Positions 1-7,554 are shown, numbered from the stretch's first letter. The stretch: DNA of 38,839 bases from Allobosea sp. OK403 (GCF_900113835.1 NZ_FOQV01000020.1:1-38839); one strand, 5' to 3'. Program-made: numbers and translations. Notes: a model not told the origin generated them from the letters alone.

Positions 1-1004
1 TGCGCACGATCCAGACGACCTCTGCGGATGTCGGCTTGGCGGCGCGCGAGATCACGATGGGCGCCGATGATCTGTCGAAGCGCACGGAAGAGCAGGCGAG
101 CTCGCTGGAGGAGACCGCGGCGACGACCGAGGAGCTCGCAGCCTCGGTGAAGGCCTCGGCCCAGGCCTCCAGGCAGGCCGCCGCGATCGCAACCGAAGCG
201 ATGCAGGCGGCGCAGTCGGGCGGCACGATCGCGACTGAGGCGGTCGCTGCAATGGCGCGCATCGAGAGCGCCTCGCAGAAGATCTCCGACATCATCCGGG
301 TGATCGACGACATCGCCTTCCAGACCAATCTGCTGGCGCTGAACGCGGCGGTGGAAGCGGCGCGGGCCGGCGATGCCGGCAAGGGCTTTGCCGTCGTCGC
401 CTCGGAAGTGCGCACGCTGGCGCAGCGCTCGGGCGCTGCCGCCAAGGACATTTCGGGCCTGATCTCCTCGTCCAATGCCGAGGTCGGCGCAGGCGTCACG
501 CTGGTGCGCCAGGCCGGCGACGCCCTGACCCAGATTCTCGCCGCCTCGCAAAAGGTCGCGGCCACCATCGCCGAGATCTCGGCGGCCTCCGGCGAACAGG
601 CCAACGGCATCGACGAGATGAGCCAGGCTGTCGCCCATCTCGACGAGATGACGCAGGCCAATGCGGCGCTTGCCGAACAGAGCGCGGCCTCGGCCGGTTC
701 GCTCTCGGGCCGCATCGTCCAACTCAACGACCTCGTCGCCGCCTTCAGGACCGGCCCTGAGGGCGCGACCGCCTCAACGACCAGCTATGCCCCGGCGTCG
801 CGCCCGGCTGCCAGGGTAAGCGCTGCCCAGGCTCATGAACCGGCCTCCGAGCCCGCGCGCCTGCGCAAGCTCGCCGAGGCCGCCTTCGGCCAGACCAGGG
901 TGGAAGCGCCAGCCAGACCCGCCCCTGCCCCGGCGCGGGCCGCCGCACCGGCCAAGCGCGCCGTCAACGGCCGCGCCAATGACGCGGGATGGGAGGAGTT
1001 CTGA
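1..1004 (+). CDS. Methyl-accepting chemotaxis protein, C-terminal part (5' end outside window)
   Basis: The reading frame is open from the first bases, so this is the 3' portion of a longer receptor gene; the sensory and membrane parts are not in the window. What is seen is the cytoplasmic signalling helical hairpin: an alanine- and glutamate-rich coiled coil containing EEQASSLEETAATTEELAAS, then the hairpin tip with DDIAFQTNLLALNAAVEAAR and GKGFAVVASEVRTLAQRS, which contacts CheA and CheW. After the coiled coil comes an Ala/Pro-rich linker of about 80 residues, ending in GWEEF. That ending fits the xWxxF pentapeptide with which some receptors tether CheR and CheB (family knowledge). The protein should sit at the inner membrane in a chemoreceptor array. 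It converges on the AraC gene with only 24 bp between. Confidence 0.95.
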   Translation, partial: RTIQTTSADVGLAAREITMGADDLSKRTEEQASSLEETAATTEELAASVKASAQASRQAAAIATEAMQAAQSGGTIATEAVAAMARIESASQKISDIIRVIDDIAFQTNLLALNAAVEAARAGDAGKGFAVVASEVRTLAQRSGAAAKDISGLISSSNAEVGAGVTLVRQAGDALTQILAASQKVAATIAEISAASGEQANGIDEMSQAVAHLDEMTQANAALAEQSAASAGSLSGRIVQLNDLVAAFRTGPEGATASTTSYAPASRPAARVSAAQAHEPASEPARLRKLAEAAFGQTRVEAPARPAPAPARAAAPAKRAVNGRANDAGWEEF

Positions 1005-1014
1005 GGCGGGGAAG

Positions 1015-1034
1015 GCCTGAGCGCAGCCTCAGGC
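1015..1034. terminator. Short hairpin between convergent genes
   Basis: GCCTGAG and CTCAGGC form a 7-bp perfect stem with a 6-nt loop. It lies where the chemoreceptor and AraC genes converge and overlaps the 3' end of the AraC gene. There is no T-tract on either side, so intrinsic termination is uncertain. Confidence 0.3.
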
Positions 1035-1949
1035 TCCAACCATCTCCAAGGCTGAAGCGCCGCGCAGCCTTGCAACGTCCCGCAGCGGCGGTGCGCCGAA
1101 GAGCCGGCGATATTCGCGGCTGAACTGCGACGGGCTTTCATAGCCGACCCTGAAACCGGCGGAGGCGGCATCCAGCGCCGCGCCCAGGATGAGCCGTCGC
1201 GCCTCCTGCAGGCGCAACTGCTTCTGGTATTGCAGCGGGCTCATCGCGGTGACCGCCTTGAAGTGCTGATGCAGCGCCGAGGGGCTCATGCTCGCCTCGG
1301 ACGCCAGGACCTCGATGCTGAAGGTCTTGTCGTAGTTGCGCCTGATCCAGCCTATGGCCTTGTTCACCTGCTGCAACTTGCTTTCCGCCGTCGCGATCTG
1401 GCGCAGGCGCGCCGCCTGTTCGCCATTCATCAGGCGGTAGAGGATCTCGCGCTCGGCCAGCGGCGCCAGAACCGCGATGTCATGCGGCGTCTCCAGCAGC
1501 CTGACCAGCCGCAGCATGGCATCGAGCAGTTCGGGCGCTGCCGGATTCACGGCAAGCCCCGGTCCAGCGCCGCTCTGACTACCCTCGCCGGGCTTGGTCG
1601 CGTTGGACTTGCTCTCCAGCATCAGCGCACTGAGCTGGACTGGGTCGAGATCGAGCCGCACAGAGAAATAGGGCTCCTCAGTGCTGGCCTCCACGACCTG
1701 GCCGATGATCGGCAGATCGACGGAGACGACGAGGTAATGCGTCCGATCGTAGAGATAGATCTGCTCGCCCAGCATGACCTGCTTGCGGCCCTGCACGATG
1801 ATGCAGAGCGCCGGCAGATGCAGCCCATGCATCGGCTCGGTCGGCTGGCTGGAGCGGATCAGGGCAAGCCGCGGGATCGCCGTCTGATGCACGCCATCCA
1901 AGGTCACGAGGCGGCCGAGCAACGCCGCCAGTTCATCCGCCTGCCGCAT
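1029..1949 (-). CDS. AraC-family transcriptional regulator
   Basis: 306 aa. The N-terminal half (about residues 15-165) matches the AraC_N cupin-like ligand-binding type: LPALCIIVQGRKQVMLGEQ followed by YDRTHYLVVSVDLPI. The C-terminal ~100 residues carry two helix-turn-helix motifs of the AraC/XylS type, with FSIEVLASEASMSPSALHQH and the signature segment AGFRVGYESPSQFSREYRR. It should bind DNA as an activator or repressor; the inducer cannot be read from sequence. It is transcribed divergently from the Atu4866-like gene (starts 216 bp apart), so that gene is the natural candidate target. That link is inference from position only. Confidence 0.93.
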   Translation of the reverse strand: MRQADELAALLGRLVTLDGVHQTAIPRLALIRSSQPTEPMHGLHLPALCIIVQGRKQVMLGEQIYLYDRTHYLVVSVDLPIIGQVVEASTEEPYFSVRLDLDPVQLSALMLESKSNATKPGEGSQSGAGPGLAVNPAAPELLDAMLRLVRLLETPHDIAVLAPLAEREILYRLMNGEQAARLRQIATAESKLQQVNKAIGWIRRNYDKTFSIEVLASEASMSPSALHQHFKAVTAMSPLQYQKQLRLQEARRLILGAALDAASAGFRVGYESPSQFSREYRRLFGAPPLRDVARLRGASALEMVGA

Positions 1950-2164
1950 CCAACCGCTCCTTCATAGGGCCGGGCCAGTCGAACCGGCGCCGGCGTCTGG
2001 ATTTTCATACAATGAATTGGCGGTTCCTGCGACCCGATGCCAGCACTCACGGAGGATCAGGCAATCCTTACGGCGCTTCGGTCTATCGCCCGCGAGCCTA
2101 GATGCGGCATTCATCTCCTCGCACTGGCCCAACTAGGTGGCCGCTCGAAACACAGGAGCAAGCC

Positions 2165-2530
2165 ATGCAATTCAACCGCGTTCTCACCGCGTTCAGCGCG
2201 CTCACCGGATCCATCCGCGCCGCCAACGCAACCCGCCCGCTCGAGATCGACCTCGAAACCCTGATGCAGCCCAACGCCGCCGAGCGCGCCATGATGGGCG
2301 TCTGGATCGCCGATGATGGAGCAACCCGGCTCTCGCTCCTGCCGAACGGCCGCTATGGCAAGACGCTCCGTGCGGGTCGCGACATCTATCGCGGCCGCTA
2401 CGAGGTCGATGGGGCACGCCTCTATTTCGAGGGCGATACCGGCCGCACCGCGATCGGCGAGGCCCGCCGCGGCATTCTCACGCTGGGCGACCATCGCTTC
2501 ATCAGGCCGGGCGCACGCAGCGCCGCATGA
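2165..2530 (+). CDS. Atu4866-domain protein (small beta-barrel, unknown function)
   Basis: 121 aa from an ATG preceded by AGGAGC at 7-nt spacing; this beats an in-frame start at 2102 that has no ribosome site. The core, about residues 40-115, contains MMGVWIADDGATRLSLLPNG, then RGRYEVDGARLYFEGDTG and RRGILTLGDHRFIRPG. This resembles the Atu4866 family, whose Agrobacterium member has a streptavidin-like barrel of unknown ligand. No signal peptide or membrane segment is obvious. It is divergent from an AraC regulator and converges on an oxidoreductase. Family assignment is from motif memory; the function is unknown. Confidence 0.8.
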   Translation: MQFNRVLTAFSALTGSIRAANATRPLEIDLETLMQPNAAERAMMGVWIADDGATRLSLLPNGRYGKTLRAGRDIYRGRYEVDGARLYFEGDTGRTAIGEARRGILTLGDHRFIRPGARSAA

Positions 2531-2569
2531 AAAAGGGCCGGCGCGGGGTGGCGCCGGCCCTCGTTTTTT
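2530..2569. terminator. Bidirectional intrinsic terminator
   Basis: GGGCCGGCGC (2535-2544), a 6-nt loop and GCGCCGGCCC (2551-2560) form a perfect 10-bp GC-rich stem. It is followed by TCG and six T on the plus strand and preceded by five A (a U-tract for the minus strand). It sits between two convergent genes and its A-tract touches the stop codon of the Atu4866-like gene, so it can serve both. Confidence 0.9.
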
Positions 2570-2596
2570 CAGTAACCGCGCGTTTTTCAGTAACCG
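2562..2596. repeat. 18-bp-spaced direct duplication containing a stop codon
   Basis: CG-T6-CAGTAACCG (2562-2578) is followed by CG-T5-CAGTAACCG (2581-2596). On the minus strand the second copy encodes the final Gly-Tyr-stop of the oxidoreductase. The first copy repeats Gly-Tyr-stop in the same frame 18 nt further on. It looks like a local slippage duplication. Confidence 0.75.
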
Positions 2597-3198
2597 ACGG
2601 TGAAGCGCTTGCGGCTATGGGCCGGCTTCTCCAACTCGTCGACCAGCGCCACCGCAAAATCCTCAGCGGAGATCGCGCTGTTGCCGCCGCCATCGACCAG
2701 CAATTGATCGCCGCCGAGACGGAACTTGCCGGTCCGCTCGCCGGGAGCGATCACGGCCGAGGGCGACAGGAAGCTCCAGTCCAGCACCTTCTCCTGGCGC
2801 AGACGCTCGAGATAGGCGCCCCCCTTCTTGGCCTCGGCATGGTAGGCTGCCGGGAAATCGGGCGTATCGAATAGCTTCACGCCGGGTGCGACCTCCAGGC
2901 TGCCTGCACCGCCGACGACGAGGTAGCGCTTGACGCCGGACTGCTTCACCGCCCCGAGCAGGGCATCCGCATCGCTCGCCAGATAATGGACGGAGCTGAT
3001 CACCGCATCATGGCCGGCGAGCAGCCTGGCAAGGCTCTCCTTGTCGAAGATATCGCCCTTGACGGCGGTGACGCCCGCCAGCGCCGGAACCTTCTCCGGA
3101 TTGCGGACAACGGCCGTGACCTGATGGCCGCGGGAGACGAGCTCCGACAGAATGCGCGAACCGATGAAGCCGGTGGCGCCGATGAGTGCGATTGTCAT
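2587..3198 (-). CDS. NAD(P)-binding oxidoreductase, atypical SDR / NmrA-like
   Basis: 203 aa from the ATG at 3198. The protein opens with MTIALIGATGFIGSRILSEL, the Rossmann GxTGxxG dinucleotide-binding motif at residues 7-13. It continues with VVRNPEKV and VKGDIFDKESLARLLAG, and a mid-section VKRYLVVGGAGSLEV. The length (about 200-215 aa) and the lack of a classical YxxxK catalytic pair fit the YwnB/NmrA-like group, which bind NAD(P)H and often lie beside redox-responsive regulators. It is divergent from an HxlR regulator, and a palindrome lies between the two starts. The substrate is unknown. Confidence 0.9.
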   Translation of the reverse strand: MTIALIGATGFIGSRILSELVSRGHQVTAVVRNPEKVPALAGVTAVKGDIFDKESLARLLAGHDAVISSVHYLASDADALLGAVKQSGVKRYLVVGGAGSLEVAPGVKLFDTPDFPAAYHAEAKKGGAYLERLRQEKVLDWSFLSPSAVIAPGERTGKFRLGGDQLLVDGGGNSAISAEDFAVALVDELEKPAHSRKRFTVGY

Positions 3199-3216
3199 GA
3201 CACGGTCCTGTTTTTC

Positions 3217-3235
3217 TAGTATCTGATGGATACTA
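3217..3235. promoter_or_regulatory. Probable HxlR operator
   Basis: TAGTATC-N5-GATACTA is a perfect 7-bp inverted repeat lying 18 bp upstream of the oxidoreductase start, in the divergent intergenic region shared with the HxlR gene. Known HxlR-family operators (YodB, HypR) are similar TACT/AGTA-ended palindromes. Binding by this regulator is inferred. Confidence 0.7.
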
Positions 3236-3322
3236 CCTCTCCAATGGGACCTAGATGGCTCGGTCGTTCCCTTCCGTAAAGAAGGCACTTCCGCGAGACA
3301 TGGTCACCTCCAGGAAACCCGC

Positions 3323-3715
3323 ATGCTGCAGCGCCCCGACCCCTTCAATGCGCAATGCCCGACGCGGCGGGTGCTCGACCGCATCGGCGACAAATGGGCG
3401 GTGCTGATCCTGATCCTGCTCGAGCATGAGACGCTTCGCTTCAACGAACTGCGCCGGCGCATCCAAGCGATCTCTCAGAAGATGCTGTCGCAGACGCTGA
3501 AGAGCCTCGAGCGCGACGGGCTGATCCGCCGCGAGGCCTTCCCGACCGTGCCGGTTACGGTCGAATATTCGCTGACCGAGCTCGGCCGGACGCTGGCCGT
3601 GACCGTCGACAGCCTGAGGATCTGGGCGGAAACCCATATCGGCACGGTCGAGGAGGCGCAGCGGCGCTATGACCGCGGGGCCGAGCCGTATTTGGCTGGA
3701 ACCGCGTCGCGCTAG
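3323..3715 (+). CDS. HxlR-family transcriptional regulator
   Basis: 130 aa. It has the HxlR/MarR-like winged helix: CPTRRVLDRIGDKWAVLIL at residues 12-30, FNELRRRIQAISQKMLSQTL as the recognition region, and a wing around VTVEYSLTELG. The family acts as dimers that repress a divergent or adjacent gene and often sense quinones, aldehydes or oxidants through an N-terminal cysteine. Cys12 is the only cysteine here and sits at the conserved position. The ATG at 3323 has only a weak upstream AGGAAA. The partner is almost certainly the divergent oxidoreductase. Confidence 0.93.
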   Translation: MLQRPDPFNAQCPTRRVLDRIGDKWAVLILILLEHETLRFNELRRRIQAISQKMLSQTLKSLERDGLIRREAFPTVPVTVEYSLTELGRTLAVTVDSLRIWAETHIGTVEEAQRRYDRGAEPYLAGTASR

Positions 3716-3742
3716 CCTTTCCCGTCGTTTCGTGTATATGCC

Positions 3743-3768
3743 CAGCCAACCGGCGTGAAAGCCGGCTG
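3743..3768 (+). promoter_or_regulatory. Possible rpsO leader hairpin
   Basis: CCGGC-N6-GCCGG, extended by CAGCC/GGCTG pairing options, lies about 100 nt upstream of rpsO and just after a TATATG hexamer (3735-3740) that could be a -10 box. S15 autoregulates through leader RNA in several bacterial groups. Whether this hairpin is such a leader or the end of the HxlR transcript cannot be decided by eye. Confidence 0.3.
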
Positions 3769-3867
3769 CGCATCCTCTCCTCGATGAGAGCGATTGCGGG
3801 CTTCGGACCTTGCTGGACGACATCCCGGCCTGGCCCGCCAGATCAACCCCAATATGAGGATCTCACG

Positions 3868-4137
3868 ATGTCGATCACTGCCGAGCGCAAGACTGCGCTC
3901 ATGAAGGAACACGCCACCAAGCCGAACGACACCGGCTCGCCGGAAGTCCAGGTCGCGATCCTGACGGAACGCATCAACAACCTGACCGGCCACTTCAAGT
4001 CGCATGTCAAGGACAACCATTCGCGTCGCGGCCTGCTCAAGATGGTTTCGCAGCGCCGTTCGCTGCTCGACTATCTCAAGAGCAAGAGCGAGCCGCGCTA
4101 TAAGAGCCTGATCGAGAAGCTCGGCATCCGCCGCTGA
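3868..4137 (+). CDS. rpsO: 30S ribosomal protein S15
   Basis: 89 aa, the usual S15 length. The start at 3868 (GAGGATCTCACG-ATG) gives the normal N-terminus MSITAERKTALMKEHATKPN; the frame upstream is non-coding leader. The helical core shows DTGSPEVQVAILTERINNLT and HSRRGLLKMVSQRRSLLDYL, the segments that bind the 16S rRNA central domain. pnp follows 261 bp downstream, the near-universal rpsO-pnp order. truB, which usually precedes rpsO in alphaproteobacteria, is not next to it: an HxlR gene is there instead. Confidence 0.98.
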   Translation: MSITAERKTALMKEHATKPNDTGSPEVQVAILTERINNLTGHFKSHVKDNHSRRGLLKMVSQRRSLLDYLKSKSEPRYKSLIEKLGIRR

Positions 4138-4156
4138 TCGAGCGCTGACTGCTTCA

Positions 4157-4187
4157 CGCCCGGTGCGACATCGCTCCGGGCGGTTTT
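4157..4187 (+). terminator. Terminator or attenuator after rpsO
   Basis: CGCCCGG (4157-4163) pairs with CCGGGCG (4176-4182), giving a 7-bp stem followed by GTTTT. It lies 20 nt after the rpsO stop. The short T-run suggests partial termination before pnp. Confidence 0.6.
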
Positions 4188-4398
4188 CCAGGATCTGCCG
4201 CAATGGGGCGGCGTCCTGATTTCATCGCGGGAGCCGCAAGGGGCGGCCTTCCCGCATGACCCGCCGGGCGTCCTCGATGTCCATGGCAGGATCGCCGAGC
4301 GCTCGGGCGCATATTTTCACAAAAACCCGAGCTTTCCGCCGTCTTGCTCATGGGCCGGAGACACCGGCCGGGTCGCATCCGATCCGAAAGACAAATCC

Positions 4399-6567
4399 AT
4401 GTTCGATGTACAGACCGAAGAACTGATCTGGGGCGGGCGCAAACTCGTGCTCGAAACCGGTAAGATCGCCCGCCAGGCCGACGCGGCCGTGCTCGCGACC
4501 TATGGCGAGACCGTGGTGCTCGCCACCGTCGTCTCCGCCAAGTCGCCCAAGGCCGGGATCGACTTCTTCCCGCTGACCGTGAACTACCAGGAAAAGACCT
4601 TCGCAGCCGGCCGCATTCCCGGCGGCTATTTCAAGCGCGAGGGACGCCCGACCGAGAAGGAGACGCTGGTCTCGCGCCTGATCGACCGGCCGATCCGTCC
4701 GCTCTTCGTCGAGGGCTACCGCAATGAGACGCAGGTCGTCTGCACCGTGCTGCAGCATGACCTCGAGAACGATCCCGACATCGTCGCGATGGTCGCCGCC
4801 TCCGCCGCGCTGACGCTGTCCGGCGTGCCCTTCACGGGCCCGGTCGGCGCTGCCCGCGTCGGTTATTTCGACGGCGCCTATAAGCTCAACCCGCTGGTCG
4901 ACGAGATCAAGGAATCGCAGCTCGACCTCGTCGTCGCCGGCACGCCCGACGCCGTCCTGATGGTGGAATCGGAGGCCAAGCAGCTCTCCGAGGAGATCAT
5001 GCTCGGCGCCGTGATGTTCGGCCACAAGCACTTCCAGCCGGTGATCGACGCCATCATCCGCCTGGCCGAGAAGGCCGCCAAGGAGCCGCGCGATTATGTT
5101 CCGGCCGACAACTCTGTCGTGCTCGACGCCGTCCTCAAGCTGGTCGATGCGGATATCCGCGCCGCCTACCAGATCAGGACCAAGGCCGAGCGCTACAAGG
5201 CACTGGACGCCGCCAAGGCCAAGGTCGCTTCGCTGATCTCGGAGACGCCGGACGGCAAGACCACCTTCACCAAGGAGCAGGTCGGCGGCCAGTTCAAGGA
5301 AGCCCAGGCCAAGGTCGTGCGCTGGACCATCCTCGACGACGGCGTCCGCATCGACGGCCGTGATCTCAAGACCGTGCGCAAGATCGTCGCGGAAGCCGGC
5401 ATCCTGCCGCGCACCCACGGCTCGGCGCTGTTCACTCGCGGCGAGACGCAGGCGCTGGTCGTAACCACGCTGGGCACTGGCGACGACGAGCAGTTCATCG
5501 ACTCGCTGGAAGGCACCTACAAGGAAACCTTCCTGCTGCACTACAACTTCCCTCCCTATTCGGTTGGTGAAGCTGGCCGCATGGGCTCGCCCGGCCGCCG
5601 CGAAATCGGCCATGGCAAGCTCGCCTGGCGCGCCATTCGCCCGATGCTGCCGGCGAAGTCGGAGTTCCCCTACACCATCCGCGTCGTCTCGGAGATCACC
5701 GAGTCGAACGGCTCCTCCTCGATGGCTACCGTCTGCGGCACCTCGCTTGCCCTGATGGACGCCGGCGTGCCGCTGAAGGCACCGGTTGCGGGCATCGCGA
5801 TGGGCCTGATCCTGGAAGGCGAGCGCTTCGCGGTGCTCTCCGACATCCTGGGTGACGAGGACCATCTCGGCGACATGGACTTCAAGGTCGCCGGCACGGC
5901 CGAGGGCATCACCTCGCTGCAGATGGACATCAAGATCGCCGGCATCACCGAGGAGATCATGAAGGTCGCCCTCGATCAGGCCAAGGGCGGTCGCGACCAC
6001 ATCCTCGGCGAGATGAACAAGGCGCTTTCGGTCTCGCGCGGCCAGCTTGGCGAGTACGCCCCGCGCATCGAGACGATGAAGATCCCGGTCGACAAGATCC
6101 GTGAAGTCATCGGCTCCGGCGGCAAGGTCATCCGCGAAATCGTCGAGAAGACCGGCGCGAAGGTCAACATCGAGGACGACGGCACCATCAAGATCGCCTC
6201 GGCCGACGGCAAGTCGATCGAAGCCGCGATCAAGTGGATCAAGTCGATCGTCTCCGAAGCCGAAGTCGGCATGATCTATGACGGCACCGTCGTGAAGATC
6301 ATGGAGTTCGGCGCCTTCGTGAACTTCTTCGGCGCCAAGGACGGCCTGGTCCATATTTCGGAGCTGGCCGCGGCTCGCGTCCAGAAGGTCTCGGACGTCG
6401 TCAAGGAAGGCGACAAGGTCAAGGTCAAGTTCCTCGGCCAGGACGAGCGCGGCAAGATCCGCCTCTCAATGAAGGTCGTCGACCAGGAGACCGGCGAGGA
6501 TCTGACCGAGAAGCTCAAGGCCGCTCGCGACGCCGAGAAGAGCCGCGAGCGCGGCGCCGCCGAGTAA
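4399..6567 (+). CDS. pnp: Polyribonucleotide nucleotidyltransferase (PNPase)
   Basis: 722 aa, full length. PNPase phosphorolytically degrades RNA 3' to 5' and acts in the degradosome and in quality control. Domains in order: RNase PH-like domain 1 (about 1-150, with FFPLTVNYQEKTFAAGRIPG), an all-helical linker, RNase PH-like domain 2 (about 315-550, with RTHGSALFTRGETQALVVTT and the catalytic-region segment SDILGDEDHLGDMDFKVAGT), a KH domain (about 555-615, IREVIGSGGKVIREIVEKTG) and an S1 domain (about 625-695, YDGTVVKIMEFGAFVNFFG). It lies downstream of rpsO and is closed by a strong terminator. A long open frame on the opposite strand is a codon-bias artefact. Confidence 0.99.
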   Translation: MFDVQTEELIWGGRKLVLETGKIARQADAAVLATYGETVVLATVVSAKSPKAGIDFFPLTVNYQEKTFAAGRIPGGYFKREGRPTEKETLVSRLIDRPIRPLFVEGYRNETQVVCTVLQHDLENDPDIVAMVAASAALTLSGVPFTGPVGAARVGYFDGAYKLNPLVDEIKESQLDLVVAGTPDAVLMVESEAKQLSEEIMLGAVMFGHKHFQPVIDAIIRLAEKAAKEPRDYVPADNSVVLDAVLKLVDADIRAAYQIRTKAERYKALDAAKAKVASLISETPDGKTTFTKEQVGGQFKEAQAKVVRWTILDDGVRIDGRDLKTVRKIVAEAGILPRTHGSALFTRGETQALVVTTLGTGDDEQFIDSLEGTYKETFLLHYNFPPYSVGEAGRMGSPGRREIGHGKLAWRAIRPMLPAKSEFPYTIRVVSEITESNGSSSMATVCGTSLALMDAGVPLKAPVAGIAMGLILEGERFAVLSDILGDEDHLGDMDFKVAGTAEGITSLQMDIKIAGITEEIMKVALDQAKGGRDHILGEMNKALSVSRGQLGEYAPRIETMKIPVDKIREVIGSGGKVIREIVEKTGAKVNIEDDGTIKIASADGKSIEAAIKWIKSIVSEAEVGMIYDGTVVKIMEFGAFVNFFGAKDGLVHISELAAARVQKVSDVVKEGDKVKVKFLGQDERGKIRLSMKVVDQETGEDLTEKLKAARDAEKSRERGAAE

Positions 6568-6575
6568 GCAGCGCA

Positions 6576-6591
6576 CGATTCACGTGAAACG
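6576..6591. promoter_or_regulatory. parS: parS-like ParB binding site (13/16)
   Basis: CGATTCACGTGAAACG matches the consensus TGTTTCACGTGAAACA at 13 of 16 positions, with the central TTCACGTGAAAC intact. It lies between the pnp stop codon and its terminator, about 11.4 kb left of the predicted oriC. Confidence 0.65.
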
Positions 6592-6593
6592 AG

Positions 6594-6626
6594 ACGCCCC
6601 GCATCGCAGGATGCGGGGCGTTTTTT
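6594..6626 (+). terminator. pnp intrinsic terminator
   Basis: ACGCCCCGCATC, loop GCAG and GATGCGGGGCGT form a perfect 12-bp stem, followed by a run of six T. It sits 26 nt after the pnp stop. Confidence 0.95.
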
Positions 6627-6638
6627 ATTGTCGGTACG

Positions 6639-6654
6639 CTAGAGCAGGATGCGA
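6639..6654. repeat. Fragment of intergenic palindromic repeat
   Basis: CTAGAGCAGGATGCGA; its last 14 bases are the exact reverse complement of the 3' arm of the repeat at 13187-13200. It is a remnant half-unit downstream of pnp. Confidence 0.55.
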
Positions 6655-6713
6655 TGCTGACAGATCCATGATGCGAGCTGCCGCAATCTCGCGCGGCAAT
6701 CCAGGGTCGATCA

Positions 6714-7478
6714 ATGAAGTCTTTCACTGTCCCAGCCGCCGATGCAGAGCTGCGCTATCACGACATCGCAGGCGAGGGCCCTGCGCTTCTCTTCATCCAT
6801 GGGCTGGGCTGCGCCTCGTCCTGCGACTATCCGAGCATCGCAGCGGACGCCGCCTTGCGGGGGCGGCGGATGCTCCTGGTCGACCTGCTGGGCTCCGGCT
6901 TCAGCGATCGGCCGACCGGATTCGGCTACACCATCGAGGACCATGCCCGCAGCATCGTCGCTCTGACCGAGCATCTGCGATTGACCGAGCTCGATCTCTT
7001 CGGCCACAGCATGGGCGGAGCGGTGGCCATCATGGCGGCGCGGATGCTGGCTGGGCGCCTCAGGCGGCTCGTCCTCGGCGAGCCCAATCTGGAGCCCGGC
7101 GGAGGCTTTTTCAGCCGGCGCATCGCCGCCATGACCGAGCGCGACTATATCGAGCGCGGCCATGACGCGCTCGTCCAGGCCAGCCGCTCCGAAGGCAACG
7201 GCATCTGGGCCGCATCGCTCGCCATCAGCGCCCCCTATGCGGCGCATCGCGGGGCCTGCTCATTGGTCGCCGGCAGCACTCCGAGCTGGCGCGAGATGCT
7301 GGCGGATCTGCCGCAGCCGCGCTGCGTCCTGTTCGGAGAGGCTAGCCTTCCAAACAGTGATGCGGAGGACCTTCCCCGGCTCGGCGTCAACGTCGCCATC
7401 ATAGCGGCGGCCGGGCATTCCATGGCTTGGGAAAATCCCGCCGGCCTGGCCCAGGCGATCGCACGCGACTTGTCCTGA
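6714..7478 (+). CDS. Alpha/beta-fold hydrolase
   Basis: 254 aa. The fold is shown by the oxyanion-hole segment FIHGLG (28-32), strand VDLLGSGFSDRP, and the nucleophile elbow GHSMGG with Ser99. The likely catalytic His is at 235 in AAGHSMAWENP. The acid residue probably lies in FGEASLPNSDAED near 205-215. No signal peptide is seen, so it is probably cytoplasmic. The substrate (ester, lactone or similar) cannot be told. It stands alone after the pnp terminator and is followed by the flavoprotein gene in the same direction 76 bp later. Confidence 0.9.
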   Translation: MKSFTVPAADAELRYHDIAGEGPALLFIHGLGCASSCDYPSIAADAALRGRRMLLVDLLGSGFSDRPTGFGYTIEDHARSIVALTEHLRLTELDLFGHSMGGAVAIMAARMLAGRLRRLVLGEPNLEPGGGFFSRRIAAMTERDYIERGHDALVQASRSEGNGIWAASLAISAPYAAHRGACSLVAGSTPSWREMLADLPQPRCVLFGEASLPNSDAEDLPRLGVNVAIIAAAGHSMAWENPAGLAQAIARDLS

Positions 7479-7522
7479 TTGGGCCCGGTCGGCGTAAAGC
7501 CGAGGTGACGGCTTACCTTCAA

Positions 7523-7534
7523 TGGTCTAGACTA
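7523..7534. promoter_or_regulatory. GntR-type operator-like palindrome
   Basis: TGGTCTAGACTA, with the core GTCTAGAC fully palindromic, lies 20 bp before the flavoprotein start. It is one base from TGGTCTAGACCA, a half-site pattern known for HutC/DasR-type GntR regulators. No GntR gene lies in the window, so the regulator is unknown. Confidence 0.4.
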
Positions 7535-7554
7535 TTACGACCATGGAGATTGGC

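Noticed and set aside
2037..2264. Possible 75-codon gene ahead of the Atu4866-like gene
   Set aside because: It overlaps the start of that gene in another frame, has no ribosome site and has a composition typical of a shadow.
4348..6354. 668-codon open frame on the minus strand opposite pnp
   Set aside because: It is an antisense shadow created by high GC at third codon positions. The translation is a repetitive Asp/Arg/Gly/His-rich string with no domain, while pnp is unmistakable.
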